Position numbers and translations under genes: made by a program. From positions 121,699-185,698 of the forward strand of contig JAFEFC010000016.1 of assembly GCA_018240785.1 (NCBI GenBank): a DNA stretch of 64,000 nucleotides, given 5' to 3'. Source of the stretch: Pseudomonadota bacterium. GTDB taxonomy: Bacteria; Pseudomonadota; Gammaproteobacteria; Burkholderiales; Rhodocyclaceae. Below are positions 40,805 through 50,822 of this stretch, in pieces. Each line of letters opens with the position of its first letter. The first letter of the stretch is position 1. The notes beneath the pieces are model-generated. The model was not told where the DNA came from. It did no database searches and was given only the letters and a program-made list of their open reading frames with translations.

Positions 40805-42303
40805 TGGCCGCCCCTCCGCTCATGCCAAAGTTTCAACGCCTCGCGGGCCTGCTCGACATCGGAAAACGGCAGGCGGACACCGAGGATTTCCTGATAGGGC
40901 TCATGTCCCTTGCCGGCAATGACGACCACGTCGTCGCAGCCCGCCTCGACCACGCTGCGGCGGATCGCTTCGGCGCGATCGATCACGCATTCGGCTTGCG
41001 GACCAGCACCGGCGGCCACCGCCTCGATGATGCGCAGCGGATCCTCGGTGCGCGGATTGTCGCTGGTCACGACCACGCGGTCGGCGAGCTGGCTCGCCAG
41101 CTCGCCCATGATCGGACGCTTGCCCGGGTCGCGATCACCACCGCAGCCGAACACGCACACCAAGCGGCCACGCCGCGTGCGCACCGTGTCGCGCACGGCC
41201 TCGAGCACCTTGGCGAGGGCATCGGGCGTGTGCGCGTAATCGACGACGATGAGCGGCTCGCCCACGCCGCCGACGAGCTGCATGCGCCCTTCGGGCGGGG
41301 TGAGCTGCGAGACCCGCGGCAGGATGTCGTCGAGCGCCACGTCGCGGGCCAGCAGCGCGCCGATCACCGCAAGCAGGTTGGACACATTGAACGGGGCCAC
41401 CATGCGCACGGCGACCTCACTGCGCCTGCCATCCCACAGCAGGCTGAACTGCAGGCCGGTCGAGGTGATGCGCAGATGCTCGGCGACCAGCATGCGCACT
41501 CCCGGGATGACCGCCGCCTGGCCGGCCGCCAGCGTGTAGCCGATCACCTCCGCGCCCGCCGCGGCAAGCATGCGCGCCTGCATCAAGCCGAAGGCATCGT
41601 CTGCGTTGATGACGCTGCTGCGCACGCCTGGCAGGGTGAAGAGGCGGGCCTTGGCCGCCGCATAGGCATCCATGGTGCCGTGGTAGTCGAGGTGGTCGCG
41701 GCTGAGGTTGGTGAAGATCGCCACCTGCACCTTCGCCCCGTTGAGCCGCCCCTGATCGAGCCCGATCGACGACACTTCCATCGCCGCGGCGCCGGCGCCC
41801 GCGGCCACGAACGACGCCAGCGTGGCGTGCAGTTCGAGGGCATCGGGCGTGGTATTCAGGCTTGCGGAAAGATTGCCGGGGAAGCCGCTACCCAGCGTGC
41901 CGATCACGCCGCAGCGCGTGCCGAGGCGTTCGAGCATGCGCGCAAGCCACTGGCTGACGGTCGTCTTGCCGTTGGTGCCGGTGACGCCGGCAAGCCACAG
42001 TCGTTCCGACGGGCGTCCATGGATTTCATGGGCGAGGAAACCCGCAGCATCGCGCAGGCCTTGCACCGGCACAGAGGGCACCGGCAGCCCCTCGGCGCGA
42101 AAACCATCGCTGCTTTCCCACAGCACCGCCGCCGCGCCGCGATCGATTGCGGCGCCGATGAACTGCCTGCCGTCCGTCCGGTACCCCGGCCAGGCGGCGA
42201 AGATGTCGCCCGCGCCGATCTTGCGCGAGTCGGCGGTGATGCCCCGCGGGCGCACGCCGGCGGCCGCAAGTTGCTCGAGGACGGGTGCGACCGGCGCGAT
42301 CAC
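40801..42303 (-). CDS. murE: UDP-MurNAc-L-Ala-D-Glu--meso-diaminopimelate ligase
   Basis: A 500-aa MurE. The P-loop [14 protein letters not shown] and the DNPR motif (VVTSDNPRTEDP) are present; DNPR indicates meso-diaminopimelate rather than lysine as the third residue. The carbamylated-lysine neighbourhood lies in the central domain. It overlaps ftsI and murF by 4 bases each. Confidence 0.97.
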   Translation of the reverse strand: MIAPVAPVLEQLAAAGVRPRGITADSRKIGAGDIFAAWPGYRTDGRQFIGAAIDRGAAAVLWESSDGFRAEGLPVPSVPVQGLRDAAGFLAHEIHGRPSERLWLAGVTGTNGKTTVSQWLARMLERLGTRCGVIGTLGSGFPGNLSASLNTTPDALELHATLASFVAAGAGAAAMEVSSIGLDQGRLNGAKVQVAIFTNLSRDHLDYHGTMDAYAAAKARLFTLPGVRSSVINADDAFGLMQARMLAAAGAEVIGYTLAAGQAAVIPGVRMLVAEHLRITSTGLQFSLLWDGRRSEVAVRMVAPFNVSNLLAVIGALLARDVALDDILPRVSQLTPPEGRMQLVGGVGEPLIVVDYAHTPDALAKVLEAVRDTVRTRRGRLVCVFGCGGDRDPGKRPIMGELASQLADRVVVTSDNPRTEDPLRIIEAVAAGAGPQAECVIDRAEAIRRSVVEAGCDDVVVIAGKGHEPYQEILGVRLPFSDVEQAREALKLWHERRGGQ

Positions 42304-44060
42304 ATGTTCTCCCGCACCTGCTGCGCCGCATCACCCGGCTTGCGCGCAAGTTGCAGCGGCGTCCGCGGCGCGTCGGGCGCCACACCCATCGTGCGCAGCG
42401 AGCCTTCGACGATGCGCGCGAACACCGGCGCAGCCACCGTGCCGCCGTAATACTGGCCGGCACTCGGCTCGTCGATCATCACACCGACGACCAGCCGCGG
42501 ATTCGACACCGGCGCGAAACCGACGTAGGAGGCCACGTATTTCTTCACGTAGCGGCCACCCTCGAGCTTGATCGCGGTGCCGGTCTTGCCCGCGACCCGG
42601 TAACCGGCGACCTGCGCCTGTGGCGCCGTGCCGCCCGGGGCCGAGGCCATCTCGAGCATCGCGCGCATCTCGCGCGCCGTCTCCGGCGAATAGATGCGGC
42701 GGCCCGCCGCAGGCGGACCATCCAGTTTGGTCAGCGACAGCGGAACGATCTCGCCGTCGCGCGCGAAGGCGAGATAGCCGCGCACCATCTGGATAAGGCT
42801 GACCGAAATCCCGTGTCCATAGGACATGGTCGCCTGCTCGATCGGCCGCCAGGTCTTGGCCGGACGCAGACGGCCACTGGCTTCGCCGGGGAAACCCATG
42901 TTCAGCGGCGTGCCGAAACCGACCTGGTCGAACAGCTTCCACATCTCTTCGGGGCTGAACTGCAGGGCGATCTTCGCCGTACCGATGTTCGACGATTTCT
43001 GGATGACCTCGGTGACGGTCAGCACGCCATGCCGGTGCGCGTCGGAAATCGTCGCCGTGCCGATGGTCATGCGCCCGCCGCTGGTGTCGATGGGCGTATT
43101 GGGCTTCACCTTGCCGCGGTCGAGCGCCATGCTGACGATGAAGGGCTTCATGATCGAGCCCGGTTCATAGGTGTCGGTGAACACGCGGTTGCGCAGCTGT
43201 TCGCCGGTCAGGTCTGCGCGGTTGTTGGGGTTGTAGGTGGGTGCATTCGCCAGCGCGAGGACTTCGCCGGTGCGCGCATCGAGCACCACCGCCGCGCCTG
43301 CCTTGGCCTTGTGCGTGGTCATCGCATCACGCAATGCCGACCATGCGACATACTGGATCTTGCTGTCCATCGACAGCGTGACGTCCTCGCCGTCGCGCGG
43401 GGCACGAATGGCCTCCAGGTCCTCGACGACCTGGCCACGCCTGTCCTTGATCACACGGCGAGCCCCCGGCCGCCCGGCAAGCTGCTTCTCGAAAGTGAGC
43501 TCGATGCCCTCCTGGCCCTTGTCCTCCACGTTGGTGAAACCAAGCATGTGGGCGGTGACGTCACCAGACGGGTAGTAGCGGCGGTACTCCTGCTGCTGAT
43601 GGATGCCAGGGAGCTTGAGATCGACGATACGCTGCGCCACCTCGGGCGAGAGCTGGCGCTTCAGGTACACGAAGTCGCGCGCGGTGCCGAGCTTGTCGTT
43701 GAGTTCGCGGACGTTCATCTCCAGCAGAGCGGCCAGCTTGCGGGCGTCGGCCGGCTCCAGCTTCGCATCGGAGGGGATGGCCCAGATCGAGCGCACCGGC
43801 GCGCTCACCGCGAGGATGTCGCCGTTGCGGTCGGTGATGCGGCCACGGGTCGCCGGCACCTCGAGGATGCGCGCGTAGCGCGATTCGCCCTTGGCCTGCA
43901 GGAAGTCGTGATTCACCCCCTGCAGGTAGAAGGCGCGACCGGCCAGCGTCACCGAACCGGCGAGCAGGGCGAACAGCACGAAGCGCGGCCTCCACATGGG
44001 AAGATCGCGCTTGAGCAAGGGGTTGTGGTTGAAGGTGACGGTACGCTGGCTTTTCATCAT
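42300..44060 (-). CDS. ftsI: Septal transpeptidase FtsI (PBP3)
   Basis: A 586-aa class B penicillin-binding protein that crosslinks septal peptidoglycan. One transmembrane helix (about residues 24-45) precedes the pedestal domain. The transpeptidase motifs are in order: SxxK as SIMK in EPGSIMKPF, SxN in QKSSNIGTAK, and KTG in AGKTGTAIK. It overlaps ftsL and murE. Confidence 0.97.
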   Translation of the reverse strand: MMKSQRTVTFNHNPLLKRDLPMWRPRFVLFALLAGSVTLAGRAFYLQGVNHDFLQAKGESRYARILEVPATRGRITDRNGDILAVSAPVRSIWAIPSDAKLEPADARKLAALLEMNVRELNDKLGTARDFVYLKRQLSPEVAQRIVDLKLPGIHQQQEYRRYYPSGDVTAHMLGFTNVEDKGQEGIELTFEKQLAGRPGARRVIKDRRGQVVEDLEAIRAPRDGEDVTLSMDSKIQYVAWSALRDAMTTHKAKAGAAVVLDARTGEVLALANAPTYNPNNRADLTGEQLRNRVFTDTYEPGSIMKPFIVSMALDRGKVKPNTPIDTSGGRMTIGTATISDAHRHGVLTVTEVIQKSSNIGTAKIALQFSPEEMWKLFDQVGFGTPLNMGFPGEASGRLRPAKTWRPIEQATMSYGHGISVSLIQMVRGYLAFARDGEIVPLSLTKLDGPPAAGRRIYSPETAREMRAMLEMASAPGGTAPQAQVAGYRVAGKTGTAIKLEGGRYVKKYVASYVGFAPVSNPRLVVGVMIDEPSAGQYYGGTVAAPVFARIVEGSLRTMGVAPDAPRTPLQLARKPGDAAQQVRENM

Positions 44061-44320
44061 TGCGGCTCCACCGTGATGACCTGCGCGGGAGCCGGCGGGC
44101 GCATGCCAAGTTTTTCACGTGCGAGCTTTTCGACCCGCGCATGAGTTGCCCAGGTGCTCTGTTCCAGTTGCAGTTGGCCCCACTCGACCTCGAGGCCGTG
44201 GGCACGGTTCTGTTCGCGCTCGAGCTGCACGAAGAGCTTGCGCGCCTGATGCTGCGACGCGACCACGCCCAGCCCGCTGGCCACCGCAAGCGCAACGAGG
44301 ACGGCATCGAGGCGGATCAC
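44057..44320 (-). CDS. ftsL: Cell division protein FtsL
   Basis: An 87-aa bitopic protein with one hydrophobic helix ([17 protein letters not shown]) followed by a periplasmic leucine-zipper-like coiled coil ([22 protein letters not shown]). This is the expected FtsL layout. It forms the FtsQLB complex. The call rests on position between rsmH and ftsI as well as architecture. Confidence 0.92.
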   Translation of the reverse strand: MIRLDAVLVALAVASGLGVVASQHQARKLFVQLEREQNRAHGLEVEWGQLQLEQSTWATHARVEKLAREKLGMRPPAPAQVITVEPQ

Positions 44321-45255
44321 GCGCTCACCCCGCTGCGTTCGGCGACCCGCATCACCGCGCTGCGCGCGCGCGGATTGCCCGCCACCTCGTCGGCGCCCGG
44401 CCGCCGCGCCTTGCCCACCAGCGCAAGGCGCGGCGGCGGCAGATCGGCGGCGCGAACCGGCAGGCGCGCCGGCAGCGCGGGAGGGCGCGACTCATCGCGC
44501 ATGAAACGCTTCACGATGCGATCTTCGAGAGAATGGAAACTGATCACCACCAGCCGGCCGCCTGCACGCAGGCGCGCGACGCAGGCCGGCAGCACGCGCG
44601 TCAGCTCTTCAAGCTCCTGATTGATGAAAATCCGTAGAGCCTGGAAGGAGCGTGTCGCCGGGTGCTGCCCCGGCTCGCGCGTACGGACCGCTTTTTCCAC
44701 GATCGCGGCAAGCTGTCCAGTGGTTGCAACAGCCCCCCCTGTCCGAGCAGTTGCAATCGCCTTTGCAATCGCATGAGCAAACCGTTCTTCCCCATAATCC
44801 CTGAGCACCTCCGTGATCTGACCGACGGACGCCTCCGCCAGCCATTGCGCCACGGTCTGACCGCGGCTCGTGTCCATGCGCATATCCAAAGGCGCATCGA
44901 AGCGAAAACTCATGCCGCGTGCGGCATCATCCAACTGGGGCGATGACACCCCCAGGTCCAGCAACACCCCATCCACCTGCGACACGCCCAGCCGCTCGAG
45001 CTCCTCGTCGAGCATGCTGAACGGCTGGTGCACCAGCGTCAGCCGCGGATCGGCGATCGCCTGTCCGACCGCGATCGCCGCCGGATCGCGATCGAATGCG
45101 ATCAACCGCCCCCCCGCGCCAAGCCGGGCCAACACCGCTCGACTGTGGCCACCACGTCCGAAGGTGCCATCTACATATATGCCGTCCGGGCGGACCGCCA
45201 GCGCATCGACCGCTTCCGCGAGCAGCACGCTGACGTGCTCGTGCGCGGCGCTCAC
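44317..45255 (-). CDS. rsmH: 16S rRNA m4C1402 methyltransferase
   Basis: A 312-aa RsmH (MraW) that N4-methylates C1402 of 16S rRNA. The N-terminal [14 protein letters not shown] and SAM-binding [14 protein letters not shown] motifs are present, with the [16 protein letters not shown]-type region following. The start is GTG 45255, overlapping the mraZ stop (GTGA). A longer in-frame ATG sits inside mraZ and is rejected. Confidence 0.96.
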   Translation of the reverse strand: MSAAHEHVSVLLAEAVDALAVRPDGIYVDGTFGRGGHSRAVLARLGAGGRLIAFDRDPAAIAVGQAIADPRLTLVHQPFSMLDEELERLGVSQVDGVLLDLGVSSPQLDDAARGMSFRFDAPLDMRMDTSRGQTVAQWLAEASVGQITEVLRDYGEERFAHAIAKAIATARTGGAVATTGQLAAIVEKAVRTREPGQHPATRSFQALRIFINQELEELTRVLPACVARLRAGGRLVVISFHSLEDRIVKRFMRDESRPPALPARLPVRAADLPPPRLALVGKARRPGADEVAGNPRARSAVMRVAERSGVSA

Positions 45256-45695
45256 AGGGCGAGGCTCTCGAATCCGGGCGGCAGGCCTTCGGTGGCCAGC
45301 GCCAGCATCTTTTCCTGCTGCTCCTGCCAGCGGGCGTCGGACCACAGCTCGAAATGACTGCCCTGCCCCACCAGCCACACCTGCTTCTCGAGTTGGGCGA
45401 ACTGCCGCAGCGACGGCGCGATCAACACGCGACCTGCCGCGTCGAGCGACTCATCCTGCGCGTAGCCCACCAGCAGACGCTTGAGCATCGCCGCCTTGGC
45501 GTCGAGGCTCGGCGCAGCCAGCACCTGATCGCGAATGGGGATCCAGGCCGGAACGGGATAGACGAGGAGGCAGCGATGCGGATGCGCCGTGATCACGACC
45601 TGCCCGTCCTGAACCGCGAGCGCATCCCGATGCTTGGCAGGGATCGCAAGACGACCCTTCGCATCAAGACTGAGCGCGGCGGCTCCCTGGAACAT
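45252..45695 (-). CDS. mraZ: Transcriptional regulator MraZ
   Basis: A 147-aa MraZ with two AbrB/SpoVT-like half-domains, seen as [16 protein letters not shown] near the N-terminus and [16 protein letters not shown] near residue 85. MraZ represses its own dcw promoter by binding spaced direct repeats. A matching four-copy repeat array lies 41-75 bases upstream of the start here. Confidence 0.97.
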   Translation of the reverse strand: MFQGAAALSLDAKGRLAIPAKHRDALAVQDGQVVITAHPHRCLLVYPVPAWIPIRDQVLAAPSLDAKAAMLKRLLVGYAQDESLDAAGRVLIAPSLRQFAQLEKQVWLVGQGSHFELWSDARWQEQQEKMLALATEGLPPGFESLAL

Positions 45696-45735
45696 TGACC
45701 CCCCCCCTCAAGACACTGGCGAAGCGTCGAAACGA

Positions 45736-45770
45736 CACTTTCACCCACTTTTTTCCACTTATTTCCACTT
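45736..45770 (-). promoter_or_regulatory. MraZ operator: four AAGTG repeats at exact 10-bp spacing
   Basis: On the minus strand AAGTG occurs at 45766-45770, 45756-45760, 45746-45750 and 45736-45740, exactly one helical turn apart. Three copies extend to AAGTGG. This is the spaced direct-repeat arrangement of MraZ boxes. The array begins at the -10 element and runs into the leader, consistent with repression by blocking the promoter. Confidence 0.82.
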
Positions 45771-45795
45771 TAGTGCATCGGCCTAGGGCGGTCAA
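45767..45795 (-). promoter_or_regulatory. Promoter of the dcw cluster (Pmra)
   Basis: On the minus strand TTGACC (-35; 45790-45795) and TAAAGT (-10; 45767-45772) are separated by 17 bp. The first MraZ repeat overlaps the -10. The remaining stretch to rnpB (45796-46086) holds no credible gene; a second pair of AAGTG repeats 10 bp apart lies at 45930 and 45940 on the plus strand. Confidence 0.7.
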
Positions 45796-46086
45796 GCGCG
45801 CGCAACGGGGTTTTTCTTTGATACACAAAGACTTATGAGCGCACGAGCAATCTCGAGAAACCCTGAAAAATCAAGGGCGATAGGGCGAAATGATGAAAAA
45901 CTGGGCGAACTGGAGGCGCCGCACAGCCGAAGTGGGAAGAAGTGGTGAACGACGCACGAAAAGCGCCGCTGCGAAGCCGCCAGCGGATGGGCGCGACCGT
46001 CGCGGGGAGTCCGCGGGCACGGGCTCGCCCGGGGGCGCAACACGGCAACGCGCGAGCGCACGCCGCGCTGCCGAGAAATGGAAGTG

Positions 46087-46468
46087 GGAAGTTCGCCGAT
46101 AAGCCGGGTTCTGTCGAACGGTGCCGGCGCAAGCCGGCCTCGTCGGGCAGTCATTCCTCTGGGCGCCACGTTGCCGTGACGCTCTAGCAGCCTACCCGGG
46201 AGCGACGCGAGCCACGTCAATGCTCCCCTATTTGGCCTTGCCCCGGATGGGGTTTACCGTGCCAGTCCTGTTGCCAGTCCTGCGGTGGGCTCTTACCCCA
46301 CCGTTTCACCCTTGCCTGATCCCTCTTGCGAAGGCCATCGGCGGTCTGCTCTCTGTTGCACTTTCCGTCGCCTCACGGCGCCCGGCCGTTAGCCGGCATC
46401 CTGCCCTATGGGGCCCGGACTTTCCTCCACGCACGACGAGGTGCGCAGCGACTGCCTGGCGAACTTCC
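46087..46468 (-). ncRNA. rnpB: RNase P RNA (class A)
   Basis: The minus strand begins GGAAGTTCGCC and ends GGCGAACTTCC, the P1 stem. It contains the universally conserved GAGGAAAGTCCGGGC near the 5' end and ACAGAACCCGGCTTATC near the 3' end. The intervening GGTAAACCCC and GGGTGAAACGGTGGGGTAAG segments fit a bacterial type A RNase P RNA of about 382 nt, the catalytic subunit that matures tRNA 5' ends. Confidence 0.96.
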
Positions 46469-46476
46469 CGGCCCGC

Positions 46477-46482
46477 ATTATA
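46477..46482 (-). promoter_or_regulatory. -10 element of rnpB
   Basis: TATAAT on the minus strand, 8 bases before the predicted RNA 5' end. No good -35 hexamer is visible 17 bp further on. Confidence 0.5.
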
Positions 46483-46499
46483 CGGCGGCCGCCATCGAA

Positions 46500-46943
46500 T
46501 CAGCGCGCCGCGTCTGCCTTGACGAAACTCGCCACCCCATCCTTGATCCGGAAACTGCCGACGAGCGGACCGGGAGCGCGGCCACCGGGCGGATTCCAGT
46601 CCTGCACCAGGCAGCGCTCCGTCCCGGCGAGATACCAGCGATCGCCCTGATGCAGCGCCCACAGGCGATCGCCCGCCTCGTACACCTCCATCTCCACCAG
46701 CCGCGTCGAGCCCCGATGAATGGCGACCCTGCGCTGGCACTGGGGCAGCCGCGAGACCACGATGTACTGCGCCAGCTCGCCGTCCCACACCCAGGCCTGC
46801 TCACGCACCAGGATCAGCGCATGATCCTTGCCGTCGATGGGAAACGCCGTCGCCGAATTCTCGCAGCCAGCGAGCAAGGGCAGGCAGCCTGCCAGAAGCG
46901 CCGCCTGCGCCACACGACCCGCCTTGCGCATCCACATGCTCAT
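46500..46943 (-). CDS. Putative lipoprotein of unknown function
   Basis: A 147-aa protein with a lipoprotein signal peptide: basic MRKAGR, hydrophobic core, and lipobox LLAGC around residue 27. The mature part has aromatic beta-strand-like segments (AWVWDGELAQYIVVSRLPQC, GDRWYLAGTERCLVQDWNPPG) and two further cysteines that could pair. No family is recognised. The start is Met1 or Met3. It is 23 bases downstream of pyrC, probably in the same transcript. Confidence 0.75.
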   Translation of the reverse strand: MSMWMRKAGRVAQAALLAGCLPLLAGCENSATAFPIDGKDHALILVREQAWVWDGELAQYIVVSRLPQCQRRVAIHRGSTRLVEMEVYEAGDRLWALHQGDRWYLAGTERCLVQDWNPPGGRAPGPLVGSFRIKDGVASFVKADAAR

Positions 46944-46966
46944 CTCCTGCCGCGTGCGGCGGGCAC

Positions 46967-48001
46967 TCAGACGACCAGCTTCCAGGCCACCGATTCACCG
47001 GCGCGCAGCGGCACCAGCGGGTCATCGCCAAGGTAGCCGTACGACGACGGCACTTCCCAGCTCTCGCGCTGCAGCGTGATGGTGTCGGCGTTCGGCGGCA
47101 GGCCGTAGAAGGCGGGGCCGTTGAGGCTGGCGAAGGCCTCCAGCCTGTCCAGCGCACCGGCCGCGTCGAAGACTTCGGCATACAGCTCGATGCCGGCGTG
47201 TGCCGTATAGCACCCGGCACAGCCGCAGGCGGCCTCCTTGGTGCTGCGCGCGTGCGGCGCCGAATCGGTACCGAGGAAGAAGCGCGCATTGCCCGATGTC
47301 ACCGCCTCGACCAGCGCACGCCGGTGCGTCTCACGCTTGAGCACCGGCAGGCAGAAGTGATGCGGCCGGATGCCACCGGCGAAGATCGCGTTGCGGTTGA
47401 GCAGCAGGTGGTGAGCCGTCACCGTGGCCGCCACGTTGGCGCCGGCCGCGCGCACGAACTGCGCGGCCTCGGCGGTGGTGATGTGCTCGAAGACGACACG
47501 CAGCTTCGGGAAACGGCGCACCAGCGGCGACAGCACCCGCTCGATGAAGACGTGCTCGCGGTCGAACACGTCCACATCATGGCCGGTCGCCTCACCATGC
47601 ACGCACAGCACCATGCCCAGCGCTTCCATGCGCTCGAGCACCGGATAGACCTTGTCGATCGACGTCACGCCGGCGTCCGAATTCGTCGTCGCGCCGGCCG
47701 GATAGAGCTTCACCGCGACGATCCTGCCGCAGGCCTTGGCGCGGTCGATCTCGTCGGGCGGCAGCTTGTCGGTGAGGTAGAGACTCATCAGCGGATCGAA
47801 ACGACTACCCGGCACCGCGGCCAGGATGCGCTCGCGATAGGCCAGCGCCTGCTCAGTGGTGGTCACCGGCGGCTTGAGGTTGGGCATGATCAGCGCGCGG
47901 CCGAAGCGCGCTGCAGTGTGCGGAACGACTGCGTCGAGGGCGTCGCCGTCGCGCACGTGCAGATGCCAGTCGTCGGGGCGGATGAGGGTGATCGATTGCA
48001 T
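46967..48001 (-). CDS. pyrC: Dihydroorotase
   Basis: A 344-aa class II dihydroorotase, the third step of pyrimidine synthesis. The metal-binding HLHVRDGD, the carbamylated lysine in [17 protein letters not shown], the histidines in VFEHITT and [10 protein letters not shown], and the catalytic aspartate in FLGTDSAPH are all present. ATG 48001 ([13 protein letters not shown]) is the family start; a longer frame is not supported. Confidence 0.97.
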   Translation of the reverse strand: MQSITLIRPDDWHLHVRDGDALDAVVPHTAARFGRALIMPNLKPPVTTTEQALAYRERILAAVPGSRFDPLMSLYLTDKLPPDEIDRAKACGRIVAVKLYPAGATTNSDAGVTSIDKVYPVLERMEALGMVLCVHGEATGHDVDVFDREHVFIERVLSPLVRRFPKLRVVFEHITTAEAAQFVRAAGANVAATVTAHHLLLNRNAIFAGGIRPHHFCLPVLKRETHRRALVEAVTSGNARFFLGTDSAPHARSTKEAACGCAGCYTAHAGIELYAEVFDAAGALDRLEAFASLNGPAFYGLPPNADTITLQRESWEVPSSYGYLGDDPLVPLRAGESVAWKLVV

Positions 48002-48081
48002 GGAGGCTTTCCCGGTTCGCAACGCCGGAATTATAAGGCGCCCGGCCGCCCGCCCGGCACGCCAATTTTCCGCACTCGGCG

Positions 48082-48972
48082 CTATTCGTCCCGCGCGCCG
48101 GCCTCCGCCTTGAGCTGCAACGCACGCGCGTAAAGCGCGTTGCGCGGCGCGCCTGAAATGTCGGCAGCGAGGCGCGCAGCCGTTTTCACCGGCAGCTCCG
48201 CGATCAGCAACGCCAGGATGCGCTCTGCTTCCGCACCCAGCCCCTGCGCGGCAGGCGCGCCACGCACCACCAGCACGAATTCGCCACGGCTGCGGTTCGA
48301 GTCGGAGGCAAACCACGGCGCCGCCTCGGCCAATGTCAGGCACGCCGTTTCCTCGTGCAGCTTGGTCAGTTCGCGTGCGATGAGGATCTCGCGCCCGCCG
48401 CCCAGCACCGTCTCCATGTCGGCCACGCATTCGACGACCCGGTGCGGTGCTTCGTAGAAGATCAGCACATCGGGGTCGGCGGCCAGGCTTTCAAGTGCCG
48501 CGCGGCGCGCCGCGCTCTTCGGCGGCAGGAAGCCCACGAAACGAAATCCCGCCTCGCCGAAGCCCGACACCGACAACGCGGCAATCGCCGCGCACGCGCC
48601 CGGCACCGGCACCACCGGATGGCCTGCGGCACGCACGCGCGCCACCGCGCGCGCGCCAGGGTCGGACACCGCCGGCGTGCCGGCATCGGTGATCAGCGCC
48701 ACATGCTGCCCCTGCGCCAGCAGCTCGATGAGCTGCCCCGCGGCGGCCTGCTCGTTGTGCTCGTGCAGCGCCAGCATGCGCGAGCGGATGCCACAGGCAT
48801 CGAGCAGGCGCTGGCTGTGGCGCGTGTCTTCCGCCGCGATGACATCGACCGCGCGCAGCACCGCCAGCGCACGCAGCGTGATGTCCTGCAGATTTCCGAG
48901 CGGCGTGGCCACCACGTACAATGACGGTGTCTTGACAAGCGGCGCGCCGCCGGTGGTCGGAAGTTCGTTCAT
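48082..48972 (-). CDS. rsmI: 16S rRNA 2'-O-ribose C1402 methyltransferase
   Basis: A 296-aa RsmI (YraL) of the tetrapyrrole-methylase fold. It 2'-O-methylates C1402, the same nucleotide modified by RsmH encoded 3 kb away. Motifs are [35 protein letters not shown] and [14 protein letters not shown]. It is divergent from yraN with a 45-bp gap, an arrangement shared with E. coli (rsmI near yraN-diaA-dolP). Confidence 0.97.
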   Translation of the reverse strand: MNELPTTGGAPLVKTPSLYVVATPLGNLQDITLRALAVLRAVDVIAAEDTRHSQRLLDACGIRSRMLALHEHNEQAAAGQLIELLAQGQHVALITDAGTPAVSDPGARAVARVRAAGHPVVPVPGACAAIAALSVSGFGEAGFRFVGFLPPKSAARRAALESLAADPDVLIFYEAPHRVVECVADMETVLGGGREILIARELTKLHEETACLTLAEAAPWFASDSNRSRGEFVLVVRGAPAAQGLGAEAERILALLIAELPVKTAARLAADISGAPRNALYARALQLKAEAGARDE

Positions 48973-49017
48973 CGGATCGAATGCACCAGGCGCAAGGAAG
49001 AATTCAAGGAGGCGACG

Positions 49018-49473
49018 ATGAGCCAGCGCGACACCCGCGCGCCATCACAGGCGCATTCAGGCAGCCGCAAGCCGGCCCGCAGCACGTCGCGCATTGTCGA
49101 CGCGCAGCCGACGCCCGCGCAAGCGCGCGGCCAGCTTGCCGAGGAGCTCGCCGCGCGCCATCTCGTCCGCCAGGGCCTGCGCGTCATCGAGCGCAACGTG
49201 CGCTGCCGGGGCGGCGAAGTGGATCTGATCTGCGTGGACCGCGACCTGCTCGTGTTCGTCGAGGTGCGCCTGCGCACCAGCAGCCGCTTCGGCGGCGCCG
49301 CCGAAAGCATCACCGCCGCCAAGCGCCAGCGCATCCTGCTGGCGGCGCAGTGGTGGCTGTGCGGAGCCGGCCGGCGCTACCGCGCCGCCCCCTGCCGCTT
49401 CGACGCGGTATTGCTCGACGGCCTGGACGAACAATGCATCAACTGGTTACCGGGCGCCTTCGATGCCGGCTGA
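49018..49473 (+). CDS. yraN: YraN/UPF0102 nuclease-fold protein
   Basis: A 151-aa YraN family protein with a restriction-endonuclease-like fold and unproven function. The motif GGEVDLICVDRDLLVFVEVRLR carries the E, D and ExR residues of the family. An N-terminal extension of about 38 basic, Pro/Ala-rich residues precedes the usual ARGQLAEELAARHL start and may be partly untranslated. It is followed by the diaA-like gene. Confidence 0.92.
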   Translation: MSQRDTRAPSQAHSGSRKPARSTSRIVDAQPTPAQARGQLAEELAARHLVRQGLRVIERNVRCRGGEVDLICVDRDLLVFVEVRLRTSSRFGGAAESITAAKRQRILLAAQWWLCGAGRRYRAAPCRFDAVLLDGLDEQCINWLPGAFDAG

Positions 49474-50111
<638 letters not shown>

Positions 50112-50112
<1 letters not shown>

Positions 50113-50762
50113 TGACGAATCGACTGACCCCCTTGTCCGACGCGCCGCGCCGTCGCCTGCTGCTCGGCCTCGTCGCCACGGCCGCGATCCCGCTGCTGCA
50201 GGGCTGCTTCCCGGTCGTCGCCACCGGCGTCGGTGCGGGAGCCGCCATGGTGGCCGACCGCCGCACCAGCGGCACCTACGTCGAGGACGAGGCCATCGAA
50301 TGGAAGTCTGGCGGACGCATCAGCGAGTTCTTCGGCAGCAACACGCACGTCAACGTCACCTCCTTCAACCGCAACGTGCTGCTCACCGGCGAAGTACCCA
50401 ACGACAACACCCGCGCCGAAGTGGAGCGCCTGGTTGCGGGCGTGCCCAATGTGAAGGGGATCGTGAACGAGCTCGTCGTCGGCCCCACCTCGGCGCTGAC
50501 CGCGCGCGGCAACGACACGCTGATCACGTCCAACGTCAAGGCGCGCATGGTCGACGCGAACCGCGTTCCGGCCCATAACATCAAGGTGGTGACCGAGGCC
50601 AACGTCGTCTATCTGCTGGGCCTGGTCACGCGTACCGAGGCCGACGCCGCCGCGGAAGTGGCGCGCACCAGCCAGGGTGTGCGCAAGGTGGTGCGGGTCT
50701 TCGAGTACATCAGCGACGACGAAGCCCGCCGACTGGACAACCCCACCGGCGCGAAACGTTGA
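50112..50762 (+). CDS. DolP-like BON-domain lipoprotein
   Basis: A 216-aa protein with a long basic N-terminus and a lipobox (PLLQGC near residue 32). Two BON domains follow (about residues 70-125, containing VNVTSFNRNVLLTGEVPND, and 145-200, containing IKVVTEANVVYLLGLV). DolP (YraP) is an outer-membrane lipoprotein that protects envelope integrity. The ATG shares one base with the stop of the diaA-like gene. A glycine/alanine-rich patch follows the lipobox. Confidence 0.9.
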
Positions 50763-50768
50763 CGTCGA

Positions 50769-50797
50769 TGCGGGAGCGGGCCAGGCCCGCCCCCGCA
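50769..50797 (+). terminator. Hairpin between convergent dolP-like and mpl genes
   Basis: TGCGGGAGCGGGCC (50769-50782) pairs with GGCCCGCCCCCGCA (50784-50797) with one mismatch. It resembles the GGAGCGGGC core of the REP-like palindromes at 11218 and 59337, so it may be a degenerate member acting as a bidirectional terminator. Confidence 0.55.
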
Positions 50798-50822
50798 CAA
50801 TCGCAGCGGAGCGGCGAAAGGC

